Assembly: GCF_003437535.1 (NCBI RefSeq)
Contig: NZ_QSQT01000012.1
Span: forward strand, 58,328-122,327
DNA: 64,000 bases
Direction of reading: 5' to 3'
Origin: Phocaeicola plebeius
GTDB taxonomy: Bacteria > Bacteroidota > Bacteroidia > Bacteroidales > Bacteroidaceae
The translations under genes were made by a program, and so were the position numbers. Positions 35,266-44,346 of the stretch are shown here, in pieces. The number at the start of each line of letters is the position of its first letter. The first letter of the stretch is position 1. The notes under the pieces are model-generated. The model was given only the letters and a program-made list of their open reading frames with translations, searched no databases and was not told the origin of the DNA.

Positions 35266-37572
35266 ATGAAAAAATATATCAATTTGCTGATGGGAGTGGT
35301 ATGCGCTCTTGTCAGCTGTACTATTGCATACGCTGATGGTCCCGTAAAAGAAGGAAATGCCATTGTGGGACACGTAATTGAGAAAGGTTCGGAAGCAGGA
35401 TTGCCTTATGCTACCGTGTTGTTGGTGGAAACAGGAGAAGGTACGGTGACGGATGCCGGAGGATATTTCCGTTTTAAAAAGCTTCCGGCAGGAGAATACA
35501 CCTTGAAGGTGCAGATAATGGGATATACCACTCAGGTAAAGAAGGTGACGGTGAGTAAAGACTTTGTGGTCGACATGCATTTTGTCATGGAGGAAGAAAG
35601 TATCATGACGGATGAGGTAGTAGTATCGGCCAACCGGAATGAAACCAGCCGTAAGGTAGCGCCTGTGGTGGTGAATGTGATGAGCAACAAGTTGTTTGAA
35701 ATTGTCAATTCTACCGATTTGGCCAAATCGCTGAACTACCAGTCGGGATTGCGCGTAGAAAACAATTGCCAGAACTGCGGTTTCCCTCAGGTGCGTATCA
35801 ATGGATTGGAGGGACCTTATTCACAAATCCTGATTAACAGTCGTCCGGTGATGAGCGCGCTTTCGGGCGTGTATGGACTGGAGCAGATTCCAATCAATAT
35901 GATTGAGCGCGTGGAAGTGGTTCGCGGAGGTGGTTCTGCCTTATTTGGAGCCAATGCCGTGGGAGGTACCATTAACATCATTACCAAAGACCCCGTTCGT
36001 AATTCATTCCAGGTGGCTTCTACCATGTCGAACTTGAATGGAAAGGTATGGGAACAGTATATGGGAGCCAATGCGTCACTGGTTTCGTCCGACAATTCGT
36101 ATGGCATCGCGCTGTATCAGTCTTATCGTAACCGTAATCCGTATGATGCGGATGGAGACGGATTCTCAGAATTGGGTAAACTGAATATGAATACATTCGG
36201 ACTGCGGGCATATTACCGTCCGACACAGTTCAGCCGTATCAGTCTGGAATATCATACCACCAACGAGTTCCGTCGCGGAGGAAACAAGTTTGACTTGCAG
36301 CCTCACGAAACGGATATTACGGAACAGACCAAGCACATCATTAACAGTGGGGGGCTGACGTATGATGTTTTCTTCAATGAGTACAAGCACAAGCTTTCTG
36401 TATATGCTTCGGCACAGCACACCGACCGTAACAGCTATTATGGGGCAGACAAGGCGGAGAATGCATACGGAAAAACCAATGACCTGACTGCTGTAGGTGG
36501 AGCTATGTATGTAGGAAACATGGACAACTGTCTCTTTTTTCCGGCTACCTTTACCGGTGGACTGGAGTATCAGTATAACTCCTTGCATGATGTGATGACG
36601 GGTTACGGACGTGACTTGAGACAGGATGTGAAGATTGCCAGCGGATTTGTGCAGAATGAATGGAAACTGGATTATTTCACGATATTGGCTGGGTTCCGCT
36701 TGGATAAACACAATTTGGTGGATAACGTGATTTTCAGTCCGCGTATCAATACCCTCTGGAAACCTTCTGATAAATTTCAGGGACGTCTCACTTGGTCGAC
36801 GGGTTTCCGTGCACCTCAGGCATACGATGAGGACTTGCATGTGGCGGCCGTGGGAGGTGAGGCAATGGAAGTAAGACTGGCAGAAGGATTGAAACCGGAA
36901 CGCTCCAACAGTTTCAGTGGTTCTGTAGACTGGAGTTTCAATTTCGGACATTTCCAGTCGAACTTGCTGATTGAAGGTTTCTATACGGCGTTGAACGATG
37001 TATTTTATCTGGAAAGTTTAGGAAAGGACCCTGTATCGGGCACATTGGTGCAGGAACGCAGAAACGGAAACGGTGCACGGGTATATGGAGCCAATATCGA
37101 TTACAAGATTGCTCATGGAAAGGAAGCACAGTTGCAGTTAGGTTTTACGGTACAGCGCAGCCGTTACACAGAAGCGGTGAGATGGAGCGAAGATGAAGAT
37201 GTGGCAGCTATCAAGCGCATGCCGCGTACGCCGGACTACTATGGATACTTTACGTTTAGTTCGGCTCCGTTGAAGAACTTTGACTTTTCTCTTTCCGGCG
37301 TATATACGGGACGCATGATTGTTCCTCACTTTGCCGGATACATCGAGAAGGACTGCTTGGAACATACCCCTGACTTTATGGATTTCAACTTGAAGCTGAA
37401 TTACACCTTTGTGCTGAACGACCATTTGAAGTTGCAGGTAAACGGAGGTGTGCAGAATATCTTTAATGCCTTCCAGAAGGATTTGGATAAAGGTATGAAT
37501 CGTGACTCCAAGTATTTCTATGGCCCTACGCAGCCGCGTACATACTTTATTGGAATAAAGTTCTTTAATTAA
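35266..37572 (+). CDS. TonB-dependent receptor with carboxypeptidase-like N-domain, probable metal/cofactor uptake
   Basis: A 768-residue outer-membrane receptor. It has a signal peptide (about 1-23), a carboxypeptidase-regulatory-like domain (about 31-110, GHVIEKGSEAGLPYATV), a TonB-box-like DEVVVSA segment, a plug domain (about 125-240) and a barrel ending in YFIGIKFFN. The plug contains NCQNCGF (Cys168, Cys171), an unusual CxxC in this position. It is the CirA/HmuR-like single-component type, with no SusD partner. Because it follows a His-rich protein, a transition metal or heme is a reasonable guess for the ligand, but the sequence does not prove it. Confidence 0.85.
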   Translation: MKKYINLLMGVVCALVSCTIAYADGPVKEGNAIVGHVIEKGSEAGLPYATVLLVETGEGTVTDAGGYFRFKKLPAGEYTLKVQIMGYTTQVKKVTVSKDFVVDMHFVMEEESIMTDEVVVSANRNETSRKVAPVVVNVMSNKLFEIVNSTDLAKSLNYQSGLRVENNCQNCGFPQVRINGLEGPYSQILINSRPVMSALSGVYGLEQIPINMIERVEVVRGGGSALFGANAVGGTINIITKDPVRNSFQVASTMSNLNGKVWEQYMGANASLVSSDNSYGIALYQSYRNRNPYDADGDGFSELGKLNMNTFGLRAYYRPTQFSRISLEYHTTNEFRRGGNKFDLQPHETDITEQTKHIINSGGLTYDVFFNEYKHKLSVYASAQHTDRNSYYGADKAENAYGKTNDLTAVGGAMYVGNMDNCLFFPATFTGGLEYQYNSLHDVMTGYGRDLRQDVKIASGFVQNEWKLDYFTILAGFRLDKHNLVDNVIFSPRINTLWKPSDKFQGRLTWSTGFRAPQAYDEDLHVAAVGGEAMEVRLAEGLKPERSNSFSGSVDWSFNFGHFQSNLLIEGFYTALNDVFYLESLGKDPVSGTLVQERRNGNGARVYGANIDYKIAHGKEAQLQLGFTVQRSRYTEAVRWSEDEDVAAIKRMPRTPDYYGYFTFSSAPLKNFDFSLSGVYTGRMIVPHFAGYIEKDCLEHTPDFMDFNLKLNYTFVLNDHLKLQVNGGVQNIFNAFQKDLDKGMNRDSKYFYGPTQPRTYFIGIKFFN

Positions 37573-37592
37573 TTGATGATAAATATTTGGAT

Positions 37593-37627
37593 GGCGGTGT
37601 CTCTTGGTGGAGGCACCGCTTTTTTTA
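37593..37627 (+). terminator. Rho-independent terminator after the TonB receptor
   Basis: GCGGTG...CACCGC inverted repeat with an interrupted stem, followed by eight T residues, 21 bases past the stop. Confidence 0.85.
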
Positions 37628-37724
37628 TGTGTTGTTCAAAGTGTTTTCATGTATGCAAAGTGTCTGCTGCTCCAGTTTATAAAAAGAAAAAACGTCTAGT
37701 TATATCAGGAAAAGTCATAAGGTC

Positions 37725-37812
37725 AGTACTTCCCTTGCAGTATTGCAGTACTTTCCTGAAAGTACTGGAGTACTTCCTTTGCAGTACTGTGGTACTTTCT
37801 TGGAAGTACTGG
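37725..37812. repeat. Array F: phased 22-bp palindromic repeats (AGTACT type)
   Basis: AGTACT-like hexamers start at 37725, 37739, 37747, 37761, 37769, 37783, 37791 and 37805. Spacing alternates 14 and 8, giving four 22-bp units of AGTACT-N8-AGTACT plus 2 bp. Units are near-palindromes of the CAGTACTTTC...GAAAGTACTG kind. They fill most of the 335-base gap between the TonB-receptor terminator and the M64 peptidase promoter. The rest of the gap holds no gene I believe. Confidence 0.9.
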
Positions 37813-37880
37813 TTTTATGAAAGAGTGATATATTGAAATGCTTTTTAGACTGCGGATTGTGTGGAAACAAGACATTTCGT

Positions 37881-37888
37881 TATTTTTG
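37881..37888 (+). promoter_or_regulatory. Promoter of the M64 peptidase gene
   Basis: TATTTTTG matches TAnnTTTG and lies 20 bases before the ATG. A TTG at 37857-37859 is about 21 bases upstream. Confidence 0.6.
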
Positions 37889-37907
37889 TGGGAAAATAAA
37901 AGAACGT

Positions 37908-39194
37908 ATGAAAAGAGCAGCATTGATTTTAGCATTGGGGCTGTCACTCGGCAGCGGTACCTTTGCGCAGACTTTTGAAGATTATTTTGTAGACAAGACG
38001 CTTCGTCTGGATTATATATTTATGGGAAATGCAGACAAGCAGGACATTTGTCTGGATGAATTGTCGGTTCTTCCGCAGTGGGCAGGAAGACGCCATCATT
38101 TGTCGGAACTTCCGTTGGAGGGAAATGGAGAGATAACCATGAAGGATAAGGCTACCGGGAAGGTTATCTACCGCACTTCTTTCTCCAGCTTGTTTCAGGA
38201 ATGGATTGGAGAACAGGAAGCCAAGGTCGTGAAACGTGGATTCGAAAATACATTTTTGGTACCTTATCCCAAGCAGCCGGCAGAAATCACCGTCGTTTTG
38301 CGGAACGCTTCGCGCGAAGTGAGCGCTACGCTGGTACATGAGGTTAATCCTTCTGATATTCTGATTCATCAAAGAGGGGAAGGAGATCTGACACCGCATC
38401 GCTATTTGTGGCAAGGAGGTTCTTCAGATAAATGCATTGACGTGGCCATTATGGCAGAAGGTTATGCAGCTAATGAATCGGATTTGTTTTACAAAGATGC
38501 GGCGGTGGCGTGTGAAGCCTTGTTTGCACATGAACCGTTTAAGAAGCTGAAAGACCGCTTCAATATTGTGGCTGTATTTAGTGAGTCAAAAGATAGCGGG
38601 GTAAGTATTCCCCGAAAGGATGAATGGAAAAAAACAGCCGTAAGTTCGCATTTTGATACGTTTTATTCCGATCGTTATCTGACTACCCGTAGCGTGAAAG
38701 CCATTCATAACTGGCTGGCAGGTATTCCATACGAGCATATCATTATCCTTGCCAATACGGATACCTACGGAGGAGGAGGTATTTACAACTCCTACACATT
38801 GACTACGGCACATCACTCTATGTTCAGACCAGTCGTGGTACATGAGTTTGGGCATAGTTTTGGAGGGTTGGCCGATGAATATGCGTATGATGAGGCTCCC
38901 AGTCCGTTGTATCCTTATGACATAGAGCCTTGGGAACCGAATATTACGACTTTGGTTCATTTTGAAGATAAATGGAAGGATATGCTGGAACAGGGAACTC
39001 CTGTGCCGACAAAACCTCAGGCCGATGAAAAACTGATTTACACAAAAGTCGGGGTATATGAAGGAGCTGGTTACACTAAAAAGGGAATTTATCGCCCGAC
39101 TACGGAATGCCGGATGAGAATCAATGAGGCACCTGTGTTCTGTCCCGTATGCCAGCGCTCCTTGGAACGGACGATTCGTTTTTATACAGAGTAA
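37908..39194 (+). CDS. Secreted M64-family (IgA-peptidase type) metallopeptidase
   Basis: A 428-residue exported protein. The start at 37908 opens a clear signal peptide (MKRAALILALGLSLGSGTFAQ). An N-terminal beta-rich domain (about 20-155) precedes the peptidase domain, which begins with CIDVAIMAEGY and carries the zinc motif VVHEFGHSFGGLADEY. The C-terminus has MRINEAPVFCPVCQR. The M64 family was named for a Clostridium IgA protease, but other Bacteroidetes members have different or unknown substrates. A GNAT gene follows 21 bases downstream and shares the terminator at 39757. Confidence 0.87.
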   Translation: MKRAALILALGLSLGSGTFAQTFEDYFVDKTLRLDYIFMGNADKQDICLDELSVLPQWAGRRHHLSELPLEGNGEITMKDKATGKVIYRTSFSSLFQEWIGEQEAKVVKRGFENTFLVPYPKQPAEITVVLRNASREVSATLVHEVNPSDILIHQRGEGDLTPHRYLWQGGSSDKCIDVAIMAEGYAANESDLFYKDAAVACEALFAHEPFKKLKDRFNIVAVFSESKDSGVSIPRKDEWKKTAVSSHFDTFYSDRYLTTRSVKAIHNWLAGIPYEHIIILANTDTYGGGGIYNSYTLTTAHHSMFRPVVVHEFGHSFGGLADEYAYDEAPSPLYPYDIEPWEPNITTLVHFEDKWKDMLEQGTPVPTKPQADEKLIYTKVGVYEGAGYTKKGIYRPTTECRMRINEAPVFCPVCQRSLERTIRFYTE

Positions 39195-39215
39195 TAATTT
39201 CTAAATCTATGGGTT

Positions 39216-39752
39216 ATGCTTCAATTTACACCACTTCAAACCACAGACAAAGACTATTCTTTTGTAGAAAACCTGTTGCATGAGTCTTTCCCTGAAGCGG
39301 AGCGGAGGGATGATGTAGCACAACGAGATAATGTGGATAACTGTGCAGCCTTTACTTGCTACTTGATTTCAGATGATGAACTTCTGGTCGGACTTATTAC
39401 AGTGTGGAAGTTTGCCGGCTTTTCTTATGTGGAGCATCTGGCTACTTCTCCATCTGTGCGCAATAAAGGATATGGACGGAAAATCATGGAAGTCCTTCAG
39501 CAGCAATTCCCGGGAGTCATTATTCTGGAAGTGGAGAAACCGGTGGACGAATGGAGTCGCCGGCGTATCGGTTTTTATCAGCGGTGCGGATTCAGTTTAT
39601 GCGAAAAAGAGTATGTACAGCCTTCGTACCGAAAGGGAGGAGAAACACTTCCCATGTTCCTGATGTATGCAGGAACAGAAACGATAGACAAAGAATTTGA
39701 ATCTATACGGGATGAAATTTACCGTAAGGTATATGGCGTAGAATCTGTATAA
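39216..39752 (+). CDS. GNAT-family N-acetyltransferase
   Basis: A 178-residue acetyltransferase with a recognisable acetyl-CoA loop (SPSVRNKGYGRKIME) and the flanking strands VEHLATSP and ILEVEKPVDE. The C-terminal QRCGFSLCEKEYVQPSY closes the fold. The substrate is unknown. It follows the M64 peptidase at a 21-base distance and is probably co-transcribed with it. Confidence 0.82.
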   Translation: MLQFTPLQTTDKDYSFVENLLHESFPEAERRDDVAQRDNVDNCAAFTCYLISDDELLVGLITVWKFAGFSYVEHLATSPSVRNKGYGRKIMEVLQQQFPGVIILEVEKPVDEWSRRRIGFYQRCGFSLCEKEYVQPSYRKGGETLPMFLMYAGTETIDKEFESIRDEIYRKVYGVESV

Positions 39753-39756
39753 TATA

Positions 39757-39808
39757 CAAAAAACGCGGAAACTAGATTGGTTTGATATATCAGTTTCCGC
39801 GTTTTTTT
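39757..39808. terminator. Bidirectional terminator, GNAT gene / efflux operon
   Basis: AAAAACGCGGAAACT pairs with AGTTTCCGCGTTTTT across a 19-base loop. T-tracts occur on both strands, between convergent genes. Confidence 0.9.
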
Positions 39809-39817
39809 ATGGGAGGA

Positions 39818-41200
39818 TTATTGCCAGCCTCCTCCTAAGGCCTTGTATAAATTAACCATTGTAATCTGTTTGTCACGTACAGCATTGCTCAATCCGATTT
39901 GGGCATCCAGATAACCTCGCTGTGCGTCCAGCAAATCCATGTAACCAATTACTCCGTTGATATATTGCAGCTGAGCCAAATCAAGTGTAATTTTCGAAGA
40001 CTGCTCCAGTCGCAAGCGGGTTTCATAGATTTCTTTTACCTTATTATATTCTGCTATGGCATTGTACGCATCCTTGAAAGCGTTCAGTACCACTTTCTCG
40101 TATGCGTAGGCAGCTTGTTCACAGGCAGCTTTCTTTGCTTTCAGCATGGCCCGGTTTTTTCCCATGGCGAAAATAGGCTGAAGAATGGTTCCCGCCAATA
40201 GGTAATGGGGCGATTTGAACAGATGAGAAAGCTCTTCATTTTCTGAACCATGGCTGGCTGTTAGTGTCAGTTTGGGAAACATATTGGTATAAGCAATTCC
40301 TACGGCTGCATTGGCAGCAATGACGGCCTGTTCAGCCTGACGTACATCCGGCCGACGCTCCAGCAAGGAAGAGGGGAGTCCCACGGGTAAGGAAGCTGCA
40401 TGAATTACATCTTCAGGCAGGACTGTTCTTTTTATGTCGTGAGGATATTCTCCAGCTAAGAAGGCTATTTCGTTTTGTTTCAATGTAATCTTCTTTTCCA
40501 AATCGGGAACCAAAGTGGCTGTTCTTGCCAATTCCACCTGTGCTTGACGGAAGGCCGTTTCTGAAGTCAATCCTCCTTCGTAGCGGATACGTGCCAGGTG
40601 CAGACTTTCCCGGCGGGCATCTACTGTCTTTTTCACGATAGACAGTTCGTTGTCGAGAGCCACCAGTTCAAAGTAGGATTGTGCCACTTGTGCCACCAGA
40701 CTCATTTTCAAGGCCCGCTGATTCTCAATGGAACCCATAAACTCGGCCATACTTTTATCTTTGGCCCAGCGCAGGTTTCCCCACAGGTCGATTTCCCATG
40801 TAACCCCCAGTTTTATATCATACTGGTCGTCTGATTTATAGTGTCCGCCTCCGTGGTCTTCGCCTTCTTGTTCTGCATAGAACTTAAGTCCGACTTGAGG
40901 AAAGAGGTTGGCATAATCAATACGTTTCATGGCAGCCAGTTCCTTGACTTTTGCTGCTGCAATCAGCATGTCCTTGTTGTTGTCCAAGGTCTTTTGGATA
41001 AGTTGCTGAAGGATAGTGTCCGTATAAAGCTGTTCCCAGGGATAGTCACCAATAGATGCAGTATCTACACTTGTGCTGTCGAGGGTAGAGGGCAAATCTA
41101 TTTGAGGACGGGTGTATTGTTTCCCGATTTTGCAGCCTCCCATCAGGAGGGCTGCTACGGGAATCACCAAAATTTTATATAGTTGATTTTTCAGTTTCAT
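39818..41200 (-). CDS. RND efflux outer-membrane channel lipoprotein (OprM/TolC family)
   Basis: A 460-residue outer-membrane factor with a lipoprotein signal (LLMGGC, Cys23) and two OEP repeats of long helices. Sequences typical of NodT/OprM proteins are seen, such as YPWEQLYTDTILQQLI at the start and DLLDAQRGYLDAQIGLSNAVRDKQITMVNLYKALGGGW at the end. Third gene of the MFP-RND-OMF operon, 18 bases after the pump gene. Confidence 0.93.
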   Translation of the reverse strand: MKLKNQLYKILVIPVAALLMGGCKIGKQYTRPQIDLPSTLDSTSVDTASIGDYPWEQLYTDTILQQLIQKTLDNNKDMLIAAAKVKELAAMKRIDYANLFPQVGLKFYAEQEGEDHGGGHYKSDDQYDIKLGVTWEIDLWGNLRWAKDKSMAEFMGSIENQRALKMSLVAQVAQSYFELVALDNELSIVKKTVDARRESLHLARIRYEGGLTSETAFRQAQVELARTATLVPDLEKKITLKQNEIAFLAGEYPHDIKRTVLPEDVIHAASLPVGLPSSLLERRPDVRQAEQAVIAANAAVGIAYTNMFPKLTLTASHGSENEELSHLFKSPHYLLAGTILQPIFAMGKNRAMLKAKKAACEQAAYAYEKVVLNAFKDAYNAIAEYNKVKEIYETRLRLEQSSKITLDLAQLQYINGVIGYMDLLDAQRGYLDAQIGLSNAVRDKQITMVNLYKALGGGWQ

Positions 41201-41218
41201 AAGCTACATCTGTAAGGT

Positions 41219-44200
41219 TTACTGTTTCGCTTTAATTTTGTGGGTAGCTTTGTAAATCATTACAAAGAAGAACGGCACGAGCAGGATACCTACGGTAACA
41301 GCCACTATCATTCCGAAGAATACACCGGTACCGATGGCTTGTCGGCTGGCTGACCCCGGACCTGTAGCAATCACCATTGGAAGCATACCCAGGATGAAGG
41401 CCAGTGAGGTCATCAAGATGGGGCGGAAACGCAGGCTGGCTGCATGAAGAGCAGATTCTACGATATCACGTCCTTTATCGACTTCGTCTTTGGCGAATTC
41501 CACAATCAAAATGGCGTTCTTCGCGGCAAGACCGATAAGCATTACCAGACCAATCTGAAAATAGGTGTCATTTTCCAAACCGCAGAGGGTAATACCCGCA
41601 TACGCTCCTAAAACGGCTACCGGAAGTGAAATCAATACGGCGATAGGCACTGTCCAGCTTTCATAAAGGGCTGCCAGGAACAGGAAGACGAACAGGAATA
41701 CCAGCGCCAGGATGAGTCCGGTTTGTCCGCCGGCTTTCTTTTCCTGATAGGACAGACCGCTCCATTCAACACCGATATTGTCGGGTAATTTTTCGCGTGC
41801 AATCTGTTCCAGCGTTTCCATTACCTGACCGGAACTTGCTCCATTGGCTGTGGTTCCTCGGATAACGGCTGTATTAAACATGTTAAAGCGTCTGATACTT
41901 CCCGGTCCGGTTGTATAATCAGTAGTTCCAAGGGCTGTCAGCGGAATCATGTCACCATCAGATCCTCTTACAAAGAACAGACCGATATTGTCGCGTTGCT
42001 GACGATACGGAGCTTCTGCCTGAATGTATACACGGTAGATACGGTTGAACATGTTAAAGTCATTCACATAAACAGAACCTGTGTAGGCCTTCATGGTAGA
42101 GAATACGTCGGCCATTGGTACACCCGCCAGTTTGACTTTATCCCGGTCTACATCGAAATACAACTGGGGAATTTCAGCCTGGAGAGAAGAAGACAATCCT
42201 GCTATTTCTTTCCGTTGTGAAGCGTAATACATCAGTGTGTCCGTAGCTCTTACCAAATCGTCATACGTTGCATCGCCACGGGCTTCCAGCTGCATTTCAA
42301 AACCACCGGCAGTACCAAGTCCGGGAATTACCGGAGGAGTAGAAAGATACACTTTACTTTCCGGGTATTTTTCCAGCTCTTTCTGTATGCGGTCCATTAC
42401 TTCGTCAATGGTTGTGTTGTCACGTTCCTTCCATTCTTTCAGGATGACGGTCAACTGGCTTCTGGCCTGGCTGGTACCTACACGTGGACTGCTACCTGTT
42501 ACATTCTGTACGTATTCCACTGCCGGGTCTTTCATGATGAAGTCGATTGCTCTGTCAGTTATGACACGTGTTCTTTCCAAAGTGGCTGTTTCCGGAAGTT
42601 CCAGTTCCACGGTGAAATATCCCTGGTCTTCTATCGGAAGGAAGCTGGTCGGAACAAGGCGATGGAATACATAGATGAAAACCAATACCATTCCAAAGCC
42701 TGCCATTATACGGCGCGGGTGTTTGACAACATGCTTGATATAAATAATGTATTTATTGTTTCCGATAGCCAGCCATTCATTAATTAGTCTGAACACCTTG
42801 TTCTTGGGTTTGTTCGGATCAACTGGTTTCAGGATGAGTGAACACATTACCGGACTCAAGGTCAGCGCCACAACCGTAGACAGAAGCACAGATACTACGA
42901 TGGTAATAGTAAACTGGCGATAAAGCTGTCCGGTGATACCCGACAGAAAACTTACGGGAACGAATACTGCCGCCAACACAAGTGAGGTAGCAATAATAGC
43001 GCCTACCAGACCTTCCATGGCTTTCTTGGTAGCTTCGTATGGGCTGAGTTTTTCTTCTTCCATGATGCGTTCCACATTTTCCACCACGACTATGGCATCA
43101 TCTACTACAATACCAATGGCCAGTACCAGCCCTAACAAGGTCAGCATGTTGAGCGAGAAGCCGAATATCAGCATGAAGCCGAATGTACCAATCAAAGAGA
43201 TGGGGACAGCTACGACCGGAATAAGTGTGGCACGCCAGCTCTGCAGTGAAAGGAATACCACAATGATTACCAGCACCAATGCTTCAAACAAAGTCTTGTA
43301 TACCTCATGAATAGACTGCGAGATATAAGTAGTCATGTCGAACGGGAAGTTGTATTCCAGTCCTTCCGGGAAACTTTTGCTGATTTCCTTCATGGCCTCT
43401 TTGACGTTCTGCGCCACTTCCATAGCGTTGGCTCCAGGAAGCATGTAGATTCCAAGAATGGCTGCATTTCCTCCGTTGATACCACTTTCCGTGCTATAGG
43501 AAGAAGCTTCCAGTGATACTCTGGCCACATCGCGCAGACGCACGAGTGAACCGTCGGGGTTAGCACGCAATACAATTTCTTCAAACTGGGAGGCTGACGA
43601 TAAACGTCCTTGTGCGGTAATAGGGACTGTAATGTCAATGCCGCTCACAGGTTGCTGCCCGAGTACACCGGCTGCCGATTCACGGTTCTGGTCTTTCAAA
43701 GCGTTTTGAAGGTCTTGCACCGTCAATCCGAAATTGGCCAGCTTGGCAGGGTCTGCCCAAATCTGCATGGCGTAATAGCGGCTTCCGATATTAGAGATTC
43801 GTCCTACTCCCGGGATACGGCGAAGCAAGTCGAGTACATTTAATGTAGCAAAGTTACTCAAATAAATTTCATCGAATTTCGGATCATCCGAAGTCAAACA
43901 CAGTGTCATCAGCTGACTGGGTGCCTGTTTTTCTACAGAGATACCATTCTGAATTACTTCCGCCGGCAGACGAGATTCCGCCAGTTTGATACGGTTCTGG
44001 ATTTCTACCGCCGCCAAGTCAGGGTCGGCAGAGATATCGAAAGTCACAGTGGCAGAGAATCCTCCTGAGTTGGAACTGCTGGATTCCATGTAAAGCATAC
44101 CTGGTGTTCCGTTCAATTCCTGTTCGATAGGAGTAGCTACAGCCTGCGATACCGTTACGGCACTGGCTCCCGGATAGGAGGCACTGATTTTTACCACAGG

Positions 44201-44323
44201 CGGAGTAATTTGCGGGTATTGGTCGATAGGCAGCATCATCAAACCGATGATACCTACAATCACGATTAATATAGAGATGACAGCCGAGAATACAGGCCTG
44301 TCAATAAAAAAGCTGACTTTCAT
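41219..44323 (-). CDS. RND multidrug efflux pump (AcrB/HAE1 family)
   Basis: A 1,034-residue inner-membrane proton/drug antiporter. The N-terminus (FIDRPVFSAVISILIVIVG), QYPQITPP, the transmembrane-4 GIVVDDAIVVVENVER carrying the essential Asp pair, and the C-terminal half repeat with GLAAKNAILIVEFA are typical of HAE1 pumps. It is flanked by its adaptor and channel genes. Drug range cannot be told from sequence; hydrophobic drugs, dyes and bile acids are usual for the family. Confidence 0.96.
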   Translation of the reverse strand: MKVSFFIDRPVFSAVISILIVIVGIIGLMMLPIDQYPQITPPVVKISASYPGASAVTVSQAVATPIEQELNGTPGMLYMESSSSNSGGFSATVTFDISADPDLAAVEIQNRIKLAESRLPAEVIQNGISVEKQAPSQLMTLCLTSDDPKFDEIYLSNFATLNVLDLLRRIPGVGRISNIGSRYYAMQIWADPAKLANFGLTVQDLQNALKDQNRESAAGVLGQQPVSGIDITVPITAQGRLSSASQFEEIVLRANPDGSLVRLRDVARVSLEASSYSTESGINGGNAAILGIYMLPGANAMEVAQNVKEAMKEISKSFPEGLEYNFPFDMTTYISQSIHEVYKTLFEALVLVIIVVFLSLQSWRATLIPVVAVPISLIGTFGFMLIFGFSLNMLTLLGLVLAIGIVVDDAIVVVENVERIMEEEKLSPYEATKKAMEGLVGAIIATSLVLAAVFVPVSFLSGITGQLYRQFTITIVVSVLLSTVVALTLSPVMCSLILKPVDPNKPKNKVFRLINEWLAIGNNKYIIYIKHVVKHPRRIMAGFGMVLVFIYVFHRLVPTSFLPIEDQGYFTVELELPETATLERTRVITDRAIDFIMKDPAVEYVQNVTGSSPRVGTSQARSQLTVILKEWKERDNTTIDEVMDRIQKELEKYPESKVYLSTPPVIPGLGTAGGFEMQLEARGDATYDDLVRATDTLMYYASQRKEIAGLSSSLQAEIPQLYFDVDRDKVKLAGVPMADVFSTMKAYTGSVYVNDFNMFNRIYRVYIQAEAPYRQQRDNIGLFFVRGSDGDMIPLTALGTTDYTTGPGSIRRFNMFNTAVIRGTTANGASSGQVMETLEQIAREKLPDNIGVEWSGLSYQEKKAGGQTGLILALVFLFVFLFLAALYESWTVPIAVLISLPVAVLGAYAGITLCGLENDTYFQIGLVMLIGLAAKNAILIVEFAKDEVDKGRDIVESALHAASLRFRPILMTSLAFILGMLPMVIATGPGSASRQAIGTGVFFGMIVAVTVGILLVPFFFVMIYKATHKIKAKQ

Positions 44324-44346
44324 GCGTAAATTTGTTTAGGGGTGAG

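Noticed and set aside
37573..37836. 87-codon frame between the TonB receptor and the M64 peptidase
   Set aside because: It runs through the terminator and repeat array F and has no promoter or recognisable domain.
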